Source: Mangrovimicrobium sp033283325 (GTDB lineage: Bacteria; Pseudomonadota; Gammaproteobacteria; Pseudomonadales; Halieaceae). Taken from it: DNA of 64,000 nt. The DNA lies in contig JAWMQO010000003.1 in the NCBI GenBank assembly GCA_033283325.1, positions 434,001-498,000 of the forward strand, given 5' to 3'. The notes under the pieces were generated by a model that ran no database searches, was not told where the DNA came from, and worked only from the letters and a program-made list of their open reading frames with translations. Of this stretch, positions 7,975-16,689 are shown piece after piece (the stretch's first letter is position 1; every line of letters starts with the position of its first letter). The translations under genes were made by a program, and so were the position numbers.

Positions 7975-9039
7975 TTACTTACGGGGGAAGTGGAAATTCT
8001 TGGCGCTACCGCGAAGAACATCTGAAGGGGAGCAACCATAGCGTTCTCGATAGTATTCGGAAAACTTGCTTGAACTTGAAAACCCGCTGTTGAGCGCGAC
8101 ATCCGTGACGCTGGTATCCGACTGCGAGCTTCTGCGCAGTTCCTCATGGGCCAGGTCCAACCTCACATTTCGCAGGTACTCGATAGGCGTGACATTCAGG
8201 TACTTGCGGAAGCCAAGCTGCAGTGCGCGCGCAGTAACATTGCAGTGGTCGGCTACCTGCTGGAGGAAGATATTCTCGCGAGCATGAGCATGGATATAGT
8301 CCTGTGCGCTCCTGACGTAACGCGGAGACAGAATCTCTGAACGCTTATGTAATAGCGCGGTATGATTGTGGCCTAATTCCTCGATCAGCATTCCTGCCAG
8401 CACACGCTCCATATGGTAACTGACGGAGGTATTCACGTAAGCAGGCCCATCCCGGTTCAGCTCTATACATAAGGCACGAACAACATTGCCAAGACCGCCA
8501 TCCTGGCCTCTTATGTCCACGGGAGACGGCAGAAACTCCATGCGCGAGGATGGCCGGCAGCCGAAGGCGCTCTCAAAGCACTCTTCAACCAGGGACGCGG
8601 AGACCTTGAAGGTCAATTGCTTGTGATCCGCCGAGAGGCGCGAGCGAAATCTCTGGTCAGGGTTCATGACACAGACCGAACCCGTCTTCGAAACAAGTTC
8701 GTATCCATCGCCTTCGATGGCAATCTGCCCGTCAAAAGTAAATACAACGCTGTAGGAATCGTCGGAAATCTCGCCGCTTTTGACAATCTCCTGGCCATAA
8801 CTGAAGGCGTGCAGAGTAACGTCCCTGCCGACTTCAGCCATACGATGATTAAAGTCCAGATTGCTTTGATCACCCGTTTGGGTCAGGGAGTGCTCCCACA
8901 GAATATCTGACAAGTAAGAACGCGCTTCACAAACCTCACTTGTCGTAAATAAATGCCGCTTATCGAGAAGGTTAAGCGGAGATTCCGAGAACAGCGACGT
9001 ATTCGAAAAAAGCAGATCCCTGGAAGAATCTCGAGGCAA
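7975..9039 (-). CDS. AraC family transcriptional regulator
   Basis: A 354-residue regulator with an N-terminal AraC-type sensing domain (about 20-220, of the cupin-like AraC_binding_2 kind) and a C-terminal pair of helix-turn-helix motifs (about 245-350): LQQVADHCNVTARALQLGFR and VTDVALNSGFSSSSKFSEYYRERYG. The target is unknown; the nearest same-strand gene downstream is the secreted DUF11 protein at 7513. The coding GC is lower than in neighbouring genes, which may hint at later acquisition. Confidence 0.88.
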   Translation of the reverse strand: MPRDSSRDLLFSNTSLFSESPLNLLDKRHLFTTSEVCEARSYLSDILWEHSLTQTGDQSNLDFNHRMAEVGRDVTLHAFSYGQEIVKSGEISDDSYSVVFTFDGQIAIEGDGYELVSKTGSVCVMNPDQRFRSRLSADHKQLTFKVSASLVEECFESAFGCRPSSRMEFLPSPVDIRGQDGGLGNVVRALCIELNRDGPAYVNTSVSYHMERVLAGMLIEELGHNHTALLHKRSEILSPRYVRSAQDYIHAHARENIFLQQVADHCNVTARALQLGFRKYLNVTPIEYLRNVRLDLAHEELRRSSQSDTSVTDVALNSGFSSSSKFSEYYRERYGCSPSDVLRGSAKNFHFPRK

Positions 9040-9595
9040 TGTAAAATCCTTTAAAACTTTTCCCTGGGGACCGCGGGGCTCAGTGGGTTAACTATTCGAA
9101 TGCAAGACATTTGCCAACGCCAGGTTTCAGCTACCAGGCTTCCACCAAACCCGACCAAACATCTTGCAGGCCGGATGTTCAAGCTCGCTTGATATAAGGC
9201 AAATCTTCTGCATGTTTCCTGTGCTAATGAGGCCCTCACCCGTACAGGCCAACTTTGCAGTTTTATCCGGCAACGAAAAACCGTATCAGTTCTGCGGGAA
9301 AATCAGCTACATCGAATGCGAATAGGTGAAGCAAGATACGAACGAAGCGATATCGCCACTGTGGACGATGCCAGGTATCTCGCCGCCGCATGAACAGAAC
9401 GGATTCCTCCGGGGGAGGCTAGCGGAAGTGCTCGAGTCTGAGTCCATCCGTGTAGACATTGACATCGACATCAACGTGGACGGCCCCGTGAAGCAGGGGG
9501 CATCGGGTCAGACTGGAGCCTTTTCGCTATCGTCAAGCGGGGCGCAAGTATAGCGACCTTAAGTCGAGCGTCTCAATACCTAATAAGGGGGGCTA
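9040..9595. other. Intergenic region, no gene seen
   Basis: About 550 bp between the AraC start and the ahpC terminator. It is less GC-rich than its surroundings and should hold the AraC promoter on the minus strand. A plus-strand ORF at 9326-9553 has no ribosome site and reads like chance coding. Confidence 0.5.
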
Positions 9596-9642
9596 CAAAT
9601 AAAAACCGCGCCCGGCCGCAGAAAGCGGCGCGATGGGCGCGG
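9596..9642 (-). terminator. Rho-independent terminator of ahpC
   Basis: Minus-strand stem CCGCGCCC/GGGCGCGG (9635-9642 with 9606-9613) encloses an inner GCCGC/GCGGC hairpin and is followed by TTTTTATTT. A second 12-bp hairpin without a T tract lies nearer the gene at 9656-9681. Confidence 0.85.
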
Positions 9643-9655
9643 CGGGGGGACCATC

Positions 9656-9681
9656 GGCCCCCGCTGCGAGCAGCGGGGGCC
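9656..9681 (-). other. GC-rich hairpin 3' of ahpC
   Basis: Perfect inverted repeat GGCCCCCGCTGC / GCAGCGGGGGCC with a 2-nt centre, 24 bp after the ahpC stop and just before the true terminator. It has no T tract, so it may protect the transcript end or assist termination. Confidence 0.6.
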
Positions 9682-9704
9682 TCAAATGATGGTAGCGGTC
9701 TGGC

Positions 9705-10268
9705 TTAGATCTTGCCGACCAGGTCCAGTGACGGAGCCAGGGTCTCTTCGCCTTCTTTCCAGGCCGCCGGGCAGACTTCGCCGGGGTGGGAAGCGACGTA
9801 CTGGGCAGCCTTAACCTTGCGCAGCAGGTCTTCCGCGTCGCGGCCGATACCTTCAGCGGTGATTTCCATCGCCTGGATGACGCCTTCGGGGTCAACGATG
9901 AAGGTACCGCGGTCCGCGAGGCCCTGGCCATCGCGCATCACTTCGAAGTTGCGGGTGATGTCGCCGGTCGGGTCGCCAATCATGGTGTACTGGATCTTGC
10001 CGATGGTGTCGGAAGAATCGTGCCATGCCTTGTGGGTGAAGTGGGTGTCAGTGGATACGGAGTAGATTTCCACGCCACGCTTGGTGAACTCTTCGTAGTG
10101 GTCCGCCAGGTCGCCCAGCTCGGTCGGGCAGACGAAAGTGAAGTCGGCGGGGTAGAAGAAAAAGATCGACCACTTGCCCTTCAGGTCAGCGTCGGACACT
10201 TCGACGAACTCGCCCTGCTTGAATGCAGTCGCGGTGAAGGGTTTGATCTGGGTGTTGATAAGGGCCAT
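9705..10268 (-). CDS. ahpC: Peroxiredoxin, alkyl hydroperoxide reductase subunit C
   Basis: Typical 2-Cys peroxiredoxin of 187 residues, identical in length to E. coli AhpC. The peroxidatic cysteine is Cys47 in FVCPTE and the resolving cysteine is Cys166 in EVCPAAW. It reduces hydrogen and organic peroxides in the cytoplasm and is recycled by AhpF. A strong AAAGGAGAC ribosome site precedes the ATG. It is monocistronic, with its own terminators and a candidate OxyR-controlled promoter; a diguanylate cyclase separates it from oxyR. Confidence 0.97.
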   Translation of the reverse strand: MALINTQIKPFTATAFKQGEFVEVSDADLKGKWSIFFFYPADFTFVCPTELGDLADHYEEFTKRGVEIYSVSTDTHFTHKAWHDSSDTIGKIQYTMIGDPTGDITRNFEVMRDGQGLADRGTFIVDPEGVIQAMEITAEGIGRDAEDLLRKVKAAQYVASHPGEVCPAAWKEGEETLAPSLDLVGKI

Positions 10269-10353
10269 GTTCAGTCTCCTTTAAGTGTGTAACACAGGCT
10301 TTGGTTGCGCTGTGTTTGTCAGCGCTCAGGAGTAGATTAGGCCAGGTGGGTGT

Positions 10354-10390
10354 ATCTTAAAAACGGATTAAATCGATCTTATTGTTCTAT
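10354..10390 (-). promoter_or_regulatory. Candidate OxyR site at the ahpC promoter
   Basis: On the minus strand four tetranucleotides ATAG, AGAT, ATCC and AGAT are each separated by exactly 7 nt, the spacing of the OxyR consensus (ATAG, CTAT, ATAG, CTAT). Ten of 16 positions match. It lies just before a plausible -10 (TAATCT). Confidence 0.45.
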
Positions 10391-10399
10391 TTTTTTGAA

Positions 10400-12604
10400 T
10401 CACTCCTCGCTTGCCATTGCAACATCCCCCGCGAGGTCGACGGTCACGCGGTTGCGGCCGTTCTGCTTGGAGGCGTAGAGCGCCTTGTCGGCGCGGTCCA
10501 GGAAGGCCGTCAGCGGCTCCTTGGGCTGCCACTGGGCGACCCCCAGGCTCATGGTCAATTGCACCTGCTCCCCGGAATGAGACTCGACGCGGCAGCCCTC
10601 CACCAGCTGGCGCAGCTCTTCGGCCCGCAGGTGCGCCTGTGACAGTACCGTGTCGGGCATGAGGACCACGAACTCCTCTCCACCGTAACGCGCGAGGATG
10701 TCGGAACTGCGGATTCGGCTGCCGACCAGCCGGGAGATGGCGTTCAGCACCTTGTCGCCGGTGACGTGGCCGTGGCTGTCGTTGATCACCTTGAAATGAT
10801 CGATGTCGAAGAGAATCATCGACAGCGGGGCGTGGTGGCGCTCGCAGCGGGCGATCTCGCGCGCCGCGGCGGACTGGAAATAACGTCGGTTGAAGGTCCG
10901 GGTCAGCGGATCGATGGTGGCGAGGGTTTCCAACTGGTCCGCGCGCTGGCGCTGTTCTTCTGCCGCGACCCGGTCGCTCAGGTCGCGAACATAGCCCTGG
11001 AAGCCGATCGCCACGCCGTTCTCGTCGAAGCGCCGGCTGGCAGTCACCGATACCGGCACCACGCTGCCATCGCGGGCCAGGATCTCCGTCCGGTAGTCGA
11101 CGATCGAGCCGAGCTCGACCACAATCTGGAACAGGCGGCGACGCTCCTCCGCGCCGCCCACGCGCTCGAGGCCGTGTGTCGCAATGATCTCCTCGCGGGA
11201 GTAACCCAGGAGAATTTCGCAGGAGGGGCTGATATCGAGCACCCCGCCGTCGAGGTCGGCAATGAAGATAACATCCTGGGAGTCCTCGAACAGGGCCCGG
11301 TACTTGCGCTCGCTGTGCTGCAGGCTCAGGTTGCGCTGCTCGAGGTTGAGCGAGAGCTCACCGAGGCGCCGCTCCTTGTCCGCGGAGCGTGCCGAGAGCA
11401 TGACCGCCTGAACCATGAGGAAGGCAAGGAAGCCAATATGGGAGAGGTTGCCATAGGGTAACAGCCCCGCGAGGCCGAAGGCCTCCAGCACGTTGACCAT
11501 CGCCACCAGCAACGAAGCGGTGGTGATATACAGCCAGTAGGGCCGCTTGCGCAGCATCACCTTGGCCATGCACCAGGTGAGCAGCACGACCGCGACCAGG
11601 TCGAGGATCTGGAAGGGCAGTATCAGGTAACTCATCCACAGGGTCGGCAGGACCAGGTTGACCACGCAGAACAGGCCGGCAACCCACCAGAAGGCGCGAA
11701 TCAGCCAGAGTTTGTACTCCTGTGGGTAGAGCGCCCGCATGAAACTGCTGTAGAGCGGAACCGCAAGGAAAAACGCCCAGTACTCCAGCCGCAAGTGCCA
11801 GGCCCAGGGCACCTCGGGCAGCAGCCAGGACAGCAGGCCCTGGCTGGTGAAGCCGCCGCGGATCACCACCACGAAACAGAGCAGGCTGAAAAACAGGGAG
11901 GACCGGTCCTCCCGGGAGAAGAAGTAAAGCACCAGGTGCTGGATGGCGAAGGCGAGAATCAGCCCGAGGACGAAGGCGTCACCAATCCAGGCGAAGCGGG
12001 CCCACTGGTGAATCTGCTCGGCGCTCCCCAGCGCCAGGGAATTGCGGAAGCCGGCTTTGCGATGGTTGGCATTGGCGACCTGCACAACCAGCTCCAGGTC
12101 GCTGCCCGCCGCCGGCAGGAAATAGCTGCGCCGGTGACGCGCCGGCACCACCTGGTCAGCCATCTCGCTAACCTCGCCAACCCCGCCGAGGCGTTGGCCG
12201 TTGGCCCAGATGGCGTAGGCCGAACCCGCACCGGGGTGGTATACAGCCAAGGGGCCGTGGTCCTGTGGCAGCTTGAGTCGCAGGCGGAAGGTCGCGTAAC
12301 CGATGGCCGGGAGATCTCCCGGGTAGTCCGTCCAGTAGCCCGGCACTTCGGCCAGCTGGTGTTCCCGCCCGGCGAATTCCCCGGGTTCCAGTAACTGCTG
12401 CCAGTAAAATTCCCAGCTACCGGACAAGTCGATAGGGCCATCCCGCTCTGCGCTCCAGGTCCTCAGGTCGAGCACGCCGTTGCGCACTTCCGGGGGACTT
12501 TTGATGGCGGCCAGGTAGGGATAAAGGGCGAGCGCGCCGGCAAACAGCAGCAACAGCCAGATATAGCCGAAGCGATCCACCGTCTTCGCAGGGGGTACTG
12601 CCAT
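10400..12604 (-). CDS. Membrane diguanylate cyclase (7TMR-DISM, PAS, GGDEF)
   Basis: A large sensor enzyme that makes cyclic di-GMP. In order: a transmembrane helix near the N-terminus, a periplasmic 7TMR-DISMED2-like jelly-roll domain (roughly residues 50-185, with LSGSWEFYW), a seven-helix membrane domain (about 195-400), a short coiled coil, a PAS domain (about 435-550) and a C-terminal GGDEF domain. The active-site signature is GGEEF at about 641-645, preceded by an RSSD inhibitory site five residues upstream, so the enzyme should be active and feedback-inhibited. The start is uncertain: TTG codons upstream could extend it by up to 11 residues; I used the ATG at 12604. It is divergent from oxyR. 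Confidence 0.9.
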   Translation of the reverse strand: MAVPPAKTVDRFGYIWLLLLFAGALALYPYLAAIKSPPEVRNGVLDLRTWSAERDGPIDLSGSWEFYWQQLLEPGEFAGREHQLAEVPGYWTDYPGDLPAIGYATFRLRLKLPQDHGPLAVYHPGAGSAYAIWANGQRLGGVGEVSEMADQVVPARHRRSYFLPAAGSDLELVVQVANANHRKAGFRNSLALGSAEQIHQWARFAWIGDAFVLGLILAFAIQHLVLYFFSREDRSSLFFSLLCFVVVIRGGFTSQGLLSWLLPEVPWAWHLRLEYWAFFLAVPLYSSFMRALYPQEYKLWLIRAFWWVAGLFCVVNLVLPTLWMSYLILPFQILDLVAVVLLTWCMAKVMLRKRPYWLYITTASLLVAMVNVLEAFGLAGLLPYGNLSHIGFLAFLMVQAVMLSARSADKERRLGELSLNLEQRNLSLQHSERKYRALFEDSQDVIFIADLDGGVLDISPSCEILLGYSREEIIATHGLERVGGAEERRRLFQIVVELGSIVDYRTEILARDGSVVPVSVTASRRFDENGVAIGFQGYVRDLSDRVAAEEQRQRADQLETLATIDPLTRTFNRRYFQSAAAREIARCERHHAPLSMILFDIDHFKVINDSHGHVTGDKVLNAISRLVGSRIRSSDILARYGGEEFVVLMPDTVLSQAHLRAEELRQLVEGCRVESHSGEQVQLTMSLGVAQWQPKEPLTAFLDRADKALYASKQNGRNRVTVDLAGDVAMASEE

Positions 12605-12857
12605 CAAGGGGCTGGTCTTCAAAGCGTCTCCCGACAAGCTTACCCGGGCTATCAGCGCCGCACCGCATGAGCGCTCTGCGGCACCTACAACGCCTACTGC
12701 CAGGGTTGGACTGCTGGTCTGGTCGCCAGCTTTCCTTGTACTTTACCTGGGGTTTCCGTCGCTCCCGCCGGGTCCCGCCAGGCTAACCTCTGTTACTATG
12801 GACATATAGTTCTAAAAATCTGATTATTTATCAAGCGTCATACCATTTCATTACAAC

Positions 12858-13748
12858 ATGGTTTCACTCAAGCAACTCCATTACGCACTGGCCGTCGAAC
12901 GCACCCTTCACTTCAAGAAGGCGGCAGAGGAATGCCATGTTTCCCAGTCCGCGCTGAGTACTGCGCTTTCCGAGCTGGAGAAGCAACTCGGCTTCCAGGT
13001 CTTCGAGCGGGACAACCGCAAGGTCCTGGTGACCCCCCTGGGCCGGCAGGTCCTGGATCGCGCCCGGGAAATCACCCTGCAGGTGGAAGACCTGCAGAAA
13101 ATGGCGGAGGCCCAGCGGGAGCCGCTCTCCACCCCCCTGACCCTGGGTGTCATCCCGACCATCGGCCCCTTCCTGCTGCCGAAGGTATTGCCGGCAATGC
13201 AGAAACGGTACCCGAGGCTGGCACTGGAAGTGGTGGAGGACCAGACAGCGGAATTGCTCAGCCAGTTGCGCCGCGGCGCCCTGGACGCCGCCATCATCGC
13301 CCTGCCCTACGACTGCGCAGGCCTGCTGACTTTCAGCTTCTGGCAGGAAGATCTCTTCTGGATCACCAACAGTGGCGACGAACTGGCCCACGCCAGCCGA
13401 ATCACCACCGACGATATGCGCCATGCCCACCTGATGCTGCTCAAGGACGGCCACTGCCTCACCGACCACGCCCTGGCCGCCTGCAAGCTGGAGGACCTCT
13501 CCAGCAACCGCTTCAACGCGACCAGCCTGAATACCCTGATACCGCTGGTGGCGGCGGGACTGGGCTCGACCCTGGTACCGGAGATCGCCCTCAAATCCCT
13601 GGTGGACACCAGCAGGAAGCTGGTGGCGATACCGCTGGAGGAACCCGGCCCGCACCGGGAGCTGGCCTTCGCCGTGCGGCCCAATTACCCTGGGGTGGCG
13701 AACATCGAGGCCCTGATCAAGCTGTTCAAGGAAAAACTGGGGGCTTAG
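12858..13748 (+). CDS. oxyR: Hydrogen peroxide sensor and regulator OxyR
   Basis: LysR-family regulator of 296 residues with an N-terminal winged HTH (residues 1-60, KKAAEECHVSQSALSTALSELE). The two redox cysteines that define OxyR are present as Cys200 and Cys209 in LKDGHCLTDHALAACK, matching Cys199 and Cys208 of E. coli OxyR, and are followed by the RFNATSLNTL stretch typical of the family. Oxidation to a disulfide turns on peroxide-defence genes; ahpC and ahpF in this window are expected targets. Its 3' end overlaps the convergent sulfotransferase gene by 4 bp. Confidence 0.95.
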   Translation: MVSLKQLHYALAVERTLHFKKAAEECHVSQSALSTALSELEKQLGFQVFERDNRKVLVTPLGRQVLDRAREITLQVEDLQKMAEAQREPLSTPLTLGVIPTIGPFLLPKVLPAMQKRYPRLALEVVEDQTAELLSQLRRGALDAAIIALPYDCAGLLTFSFWQEDLFWITNSGDELAHASRITTDDMRHAHLMLLKDGHCLTDHALAACKLEDLSSNRFNATSLNTLIPLVAAGLGSTLVPEIALKSLVDTSRKLVAIPLEEPGPHRELAFAVRPNYPGVANIEALIKLFKEKLGA

Positions 13749-14650
13749 CCGGGCTCGCCCCCGCCAGCCAGCCAGTGAGCACACTCCCACCCCAGCTCCT
13801 CGACGGCACGCCGCTCATATTCCGCGACCTCGTCGGCTGAAAGCACCTCACGCCAGCGCCCGTTGGTGCCCTTGTTGATGAAAGTTTCGGCGCCGCCGTC
13901 CCAGAAAGCGCCCCCCAGGGGCACACTCCTGCTGGCATTGGCTTTCATGTAATCGAAGCTGCAGTGCTCGAGGATGGCCGGCCACAGGGCCTCGTCGACA
14001 GGGGTAGCGATAAACTCCGCGATTCGCCGGATCTCGCCTGCCATATCGGCCTTGAGGTTTGCAAAGTGCACGAAGTGGACGTTGGGCAAATCCCGAATCG
14101 CCCACCAGCTGCGCACATTCTCCCAGAAGGACCAGAAGGGGAATCCGTCCCGTTCCAGCCAGTCGTGGAAGTACTCGCGAATCGACTCCGGCGGAGGCTC
14201 GATGGGCGGCCCGACCCTGCCGGGAGTGTCGTTGAGGGCGGCATACCAGTCCGAATTGGCATTCGCGTGGTGGTTGTACAGGCTCCACACCACGTCCCGG
14301 CCATCGCGGCCGATATAGATGTACCTGGCCTTGGGGGAGAAGACCAGCGCGTCCACCGGCAGGTGTGTCTTGAGGAAGCGCCGGTGGGTCTGCGCCGCCA
14401 CAAGCGGCAGCTTTACTTCTTTCGGTGGCACCCTCAGGTCGAGCCAGGGAGACATCTCCGCGACTTCCAGGCCCTCCACGCCGGAGAACAGCAGTTGCCC
14501 GACGATCTGCTGCATCCAGGTGGTGCCGGACTTGGCGTAGGTGGCGATGATGATGTCGTCGTCGCGGAAATCGAAACCGTTCCAGATGGTGGAATCGAAA
14601 TGATGGTTGTGGAGCTCGCGGGTCTTGGTGGGAGTGGAGATACTGCTCAT
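13745..14650 (-). CDS. Sulfotransferase domain protein
   Basis: A 301-residue cytosolic-type sulfotransferase. The 5'-phosphosulfate loop for PAPS is TYAKSGTTW at about residues 37-45; a 3'-phosphate-binding region with IYIGRDGRDVVWSLYNH is at about 112-128, and KGTNGRWREVLS near the C-terminus matches the second PAPS motif. It transfers sulfate from PAPS to a hydroxyl or amine of an unknown small molecule. It converges on oxyR with a 4-bp overlap; 54 bp separates it from the monooxygenase-like gene upstream on the same strand. Confidence 0.88.
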   Translation of the reverse strand: MSSISTPTKTRELHNHHFDSTIWNGFDFRDDDIIIATYAKSGTTWMQQIVGQLLFSGVEGLEVAEMSPWLDLRVPPKEVKLPLVAAQTHRRFLKTHLPVDALVFSPKARYIYIGRDGRDVVWSLYNHHANANSDWYAALNDTPGRVGPPIEPPPESIREYFHDWLERDGFPFWSFWENVRSWWAIRDLPNVHFVHFANLKADMAGEIRRIAEFIATPVDEALWPAILEHCSFDYMKANASRSVPLGGAFWDGGAETFINKGTNGRWREVLSADEVAEYERRAVEELGWECAHWLAGGGEPG

Positions 14651-14704
14651 ATCGATGTCATTTCCAGAATATGGCGCTGGTTATTTAGCATGAAATGCAC
14701 CCGA

Positions 14705-14992
14705 TCACCTGATGAAGTACACGGCCTCCTCAGGTGGACCAACTAACAGCGGCGCCAACTGCTGCATAGAGCCACCCTCGGCCATTGCAGCCGCGTACTG
14801 GTCATGGATCTCGCGTGACTCCCAGATTTCAGACAGCAGGACGTTCGCCGGATCGTCCGCCGCTTGAAGCACCTCGACCGCGTGGCACCCCGGCACTTCG
14901 AGCAAGCTTGTCTTCGCTCCCTGCATGATGCCCACGAATGTGTCGACGTGCTCGGGGCGAACACTAAAGCTGACGAGTAGACGTATTTGCAT
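14705..14992 (-). CDS. Antibiotic biosynthesis monooxygenase (ABM) domain protein
   Basis: A 95-residue single ferredoxin-like alpha/beta-barrel domain with the family pattern: IRLLVSFSVRPEHVDTFV, LLEVPGCHAVEVLQAADDPANVLLSEIWESREIHDQYA. Such dimeric proteins include cofactor-free quinol monooxygenases, but most members have no known substrate. The ATG has a good CGGAGGAAA site. It may be transcribed with the sulfotransferase downstream. Confidence 0.8.
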   Translation of the reverse strand: MQIRLLVSFSVRPEHVDTFVGIMQGAKTSLLEVPGCHAVEVLQAADDPANVLLSEIWESREIHDQYAAAMAEGGSMQQLAPLLVGPPEEAVYFIR

Positions 14993-15161
14993 TTTTCCTC
15001 CGGCTATCGGGATAGTTCTGGTAGCACGATTATCGCGGGAAGGAAGGCAGCGTCAATGCACCAGTGCTATCCCTGCCCGGCGCGAATCCGCACAACACAC
15101 CACAGAGCGGAGGGCCGCCTGAGCAAGTCCTGGCCAAAATTGTAATCTCTTGACTGCCTTT

Positions 15162-15548
15162 TCAGGCTTGCTTGACCGCACCCAACTCACACCCTGCCAC
15201 CTGCTCCATACTTTGAAACACCCAGTTATTGTCAGAGACAAAATTGTCCGCCAGCGGTTTCAGGCCGAGCAATATCCCGGCAGCCTTTTCCCAGGTGATC
15301 GGCGTGTTTCTTACGACCGTTTCGGGGGAGGAAACACAGGTGACCGGGTTCTTCCTGGTCGCAGTGATAATCGATTTGATAAGCGGTGCTTTATAGACCT
15401 TCGCCCCTTCACTACCTGCAGTGGCGGCATTATCGATTCTGAATACCATTTCATGCCTTGTGTGCCCTGGATCAAGGAAGGTGACGCTTAGAGACCCACC
15501 GTCCCGATATACATCCAGGGAAACGATATCTTCAATCTCGCTATACAT
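15162..15548 (-). CDS. Hypothetical protein
   Basis: A 128-residue predicted cytoplasmic protein without signal peptide or membrane segment. It starts MYSEIEDIVSLDVYRDGGSLSVTF and looks alternately beta and alpha. I do not recognise a family. It is divergent from the small peptide gene at 15677, with 128 bp between the starts. Codon use and uninterrupted reading support a real gene, but there is no other evidence. Confidence 0.5.
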   Translation of the reverse strand: MYSEIEDIVSLDVYRDGGSLSVTFLDPGHTRHEMVFRIDNAATAGSEGAKVYKAPLIKSIITATRKNPVTCVSSPETVVRNTPITWEKAAGILLGLKPLADNFVSDNNWVFQSMEQVAGCELGAVKQA

Positions 15549-15676
15549 TTCTACTACTCCTGGCGCCGGAAGCTGCCCGATCCAGCAAGTTGATCACAAT
15601 GTTCACATTTATGCGCTGTACCCTTCCGGACACACCGGCGACACTTGGCCCATCAACCAAATCAAGGAGAACCACC

Positions 15677-15814
15677 ATGCGCAACATCGTCCAATATGTA
15701 CAACGCATCGTCAAAGGCAACGAGACCGCGATCGCTGCGCAGCCGAACGTCGAGTGCAACTTTGGCAACAACTACTACGGCGACCAGGTCTGCGTCCCGC
15801 GCCAGAGCCCCTGA
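15677..15814 (+). CDS. 45-residue peptide with two cysteines
   Basis: A small ORF with a near-ideal ribosome site, AAGGAGA placed 6 nt before the ATG. The upstream in-frame ATG at 15590 has none. The peptide has a charged amphipathic N-terminal half (MRNIVQYVQRIVKGNE) and a C-terminal half rich in Asn, Tyr and Gly with cysteines at 27 and 39 (VECNFGNNYYGDQVC) and ends PRQSP. There is no signal peptide. The leader-and-core look would suit a modified peptide precursor or a small regulatory protein, but no maturation enzyme is nearby. The stop codon lies directly before the convergent TetR stop. Confidence 0.6.
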   Translation: MRNIVQYVQRIVKGNETAIAAQPNVECNFGNNYYGDQVCVPRQSP

Positions 15815-16432
15815 TCAATTGACCGGGGTGTAGAGCAGCCTGATGTAGTTCCGGTATTGCTTGAGCTGCTGCACCAGCACCGCGTTGTCGTCATTGATGC
15901 GTGAAAGCAGGATGCCGCCCTCGATCACGGCGCTGAGCATGTCGGCCAGCTCGTCGATGTCGACAGGACTCAGCGGCGTATATGCTGCCTCTACCCGCTC
16001 CAGCAATCCGCCAAACTTTTTTCGCCACTGGCCTGTGCCAGTGGCAATCAAGCCGCGAATTTCCTCGTCCAGCAACTGGCTCTCATAAGTGAAAGATGCC
16101 ACCAGGCAGCCGGGGTGCACTTCCTCGAGGTTTTCCATGGCTTCCGCCAGCAGGTTCACGAAGAGCAACATTTGCTGCAAGGGGTCCTCTGATAACTCAC
16201 AGGCGCGGGCTTCCACGGAATCGAAAAAGGCCATGTCCGCTTCGAGGTAGCGCTCCACGAGAGCGCGCGCCAGTTCGCGTTTGTCTGGAAAATGGTAGAA
16301 AAAACCGCCCTTGGTGATGTGGGCCTTTTCCAGGATCTCTTCAATCGAGGTGGCGGAAAAACCCTTTTGCAGGATTGCAGCCTCCGCCACGCTGAGTATT
16401 TTTTCCCGTCGATCTTCCCCACGCTGGGTCAT
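15815..16432 (-). CDS. TetR family transcriptional regulator
   Basis: A 205-residue regulator with the HTH at about residues 8-55 (REKILSVAEAAILQKGFSATSIEEILEKAHITKGGFFYHFPDKRELARAL). The HTH and the helix after it resemble AcrR/NemR-like regulators with a TetR_C_6-type C-terminal domain. A 23-bp perfect-arm palindrome 34 bp upstream of its start is almost certainly its operator; it probably controls itself and the divergent methyltransferase-like gene at 16690. Confidence 0.9.
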   Translation of the reverse strand: MTQRGEDRREKILSVAEAAILQKGFSATSIEEILEKAHITKGGFFYHFPDKRELARALVERYLEADMAFFDSVEARACELSEDPLQQMLLFVNLLAEAMENLEEVHPGCLVASFTYESQLLDEEIRGLIATGTGQWRKKFGGLLERVEAAYTPLSPVDIDELADMLSAVIEGGILLSRINDDNAVLVQQLKQYRNYIRLLYTPVN

Positions 16433-16465
16433 TTAGCCGCCCTCCCCGGCCGGATCGCCGCCGCT

Positions 16466-16488
16466 TTACTGTACCTGCGGTACAGTAA
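16466..16488. promoter_or_regulatory. 23-bp palindromic operator
   Basis: Perfect 10-bp arms TTACTGTACC and GGTACAGTAA around a 3-bp centre, between the divergent TetR (start 16432) and methyltransferase-like (start 16690) genes. Length and symmetry are typical of TetR-family operators. Confidence 0.85.
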
Positions 16489-16689
16489 GCAGCGGCACGC
16501 CGCGCGACATCCCGCCGCGCACTCGTCATTCTGACTATAACGTATTGTTTTTCAATGAAAATATATTAACCGAAAAACCGCACTCCCGGTCCACTGGATA
16601 GCGGGCACTGGCGCGCCTAAAGTAGCTGCCTACCGCGCGATGCACTCCCGATGCACGATAAACACATAGATAACCGGAGTACGGAAAGC

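Noticed and set aside
9326..9553. 75-residue ORF in the ahpC/AraC intergenic region
   Set aside because: GTG start without ribosome site, no domain and low-complexity DIDIDINVD; probably chance.
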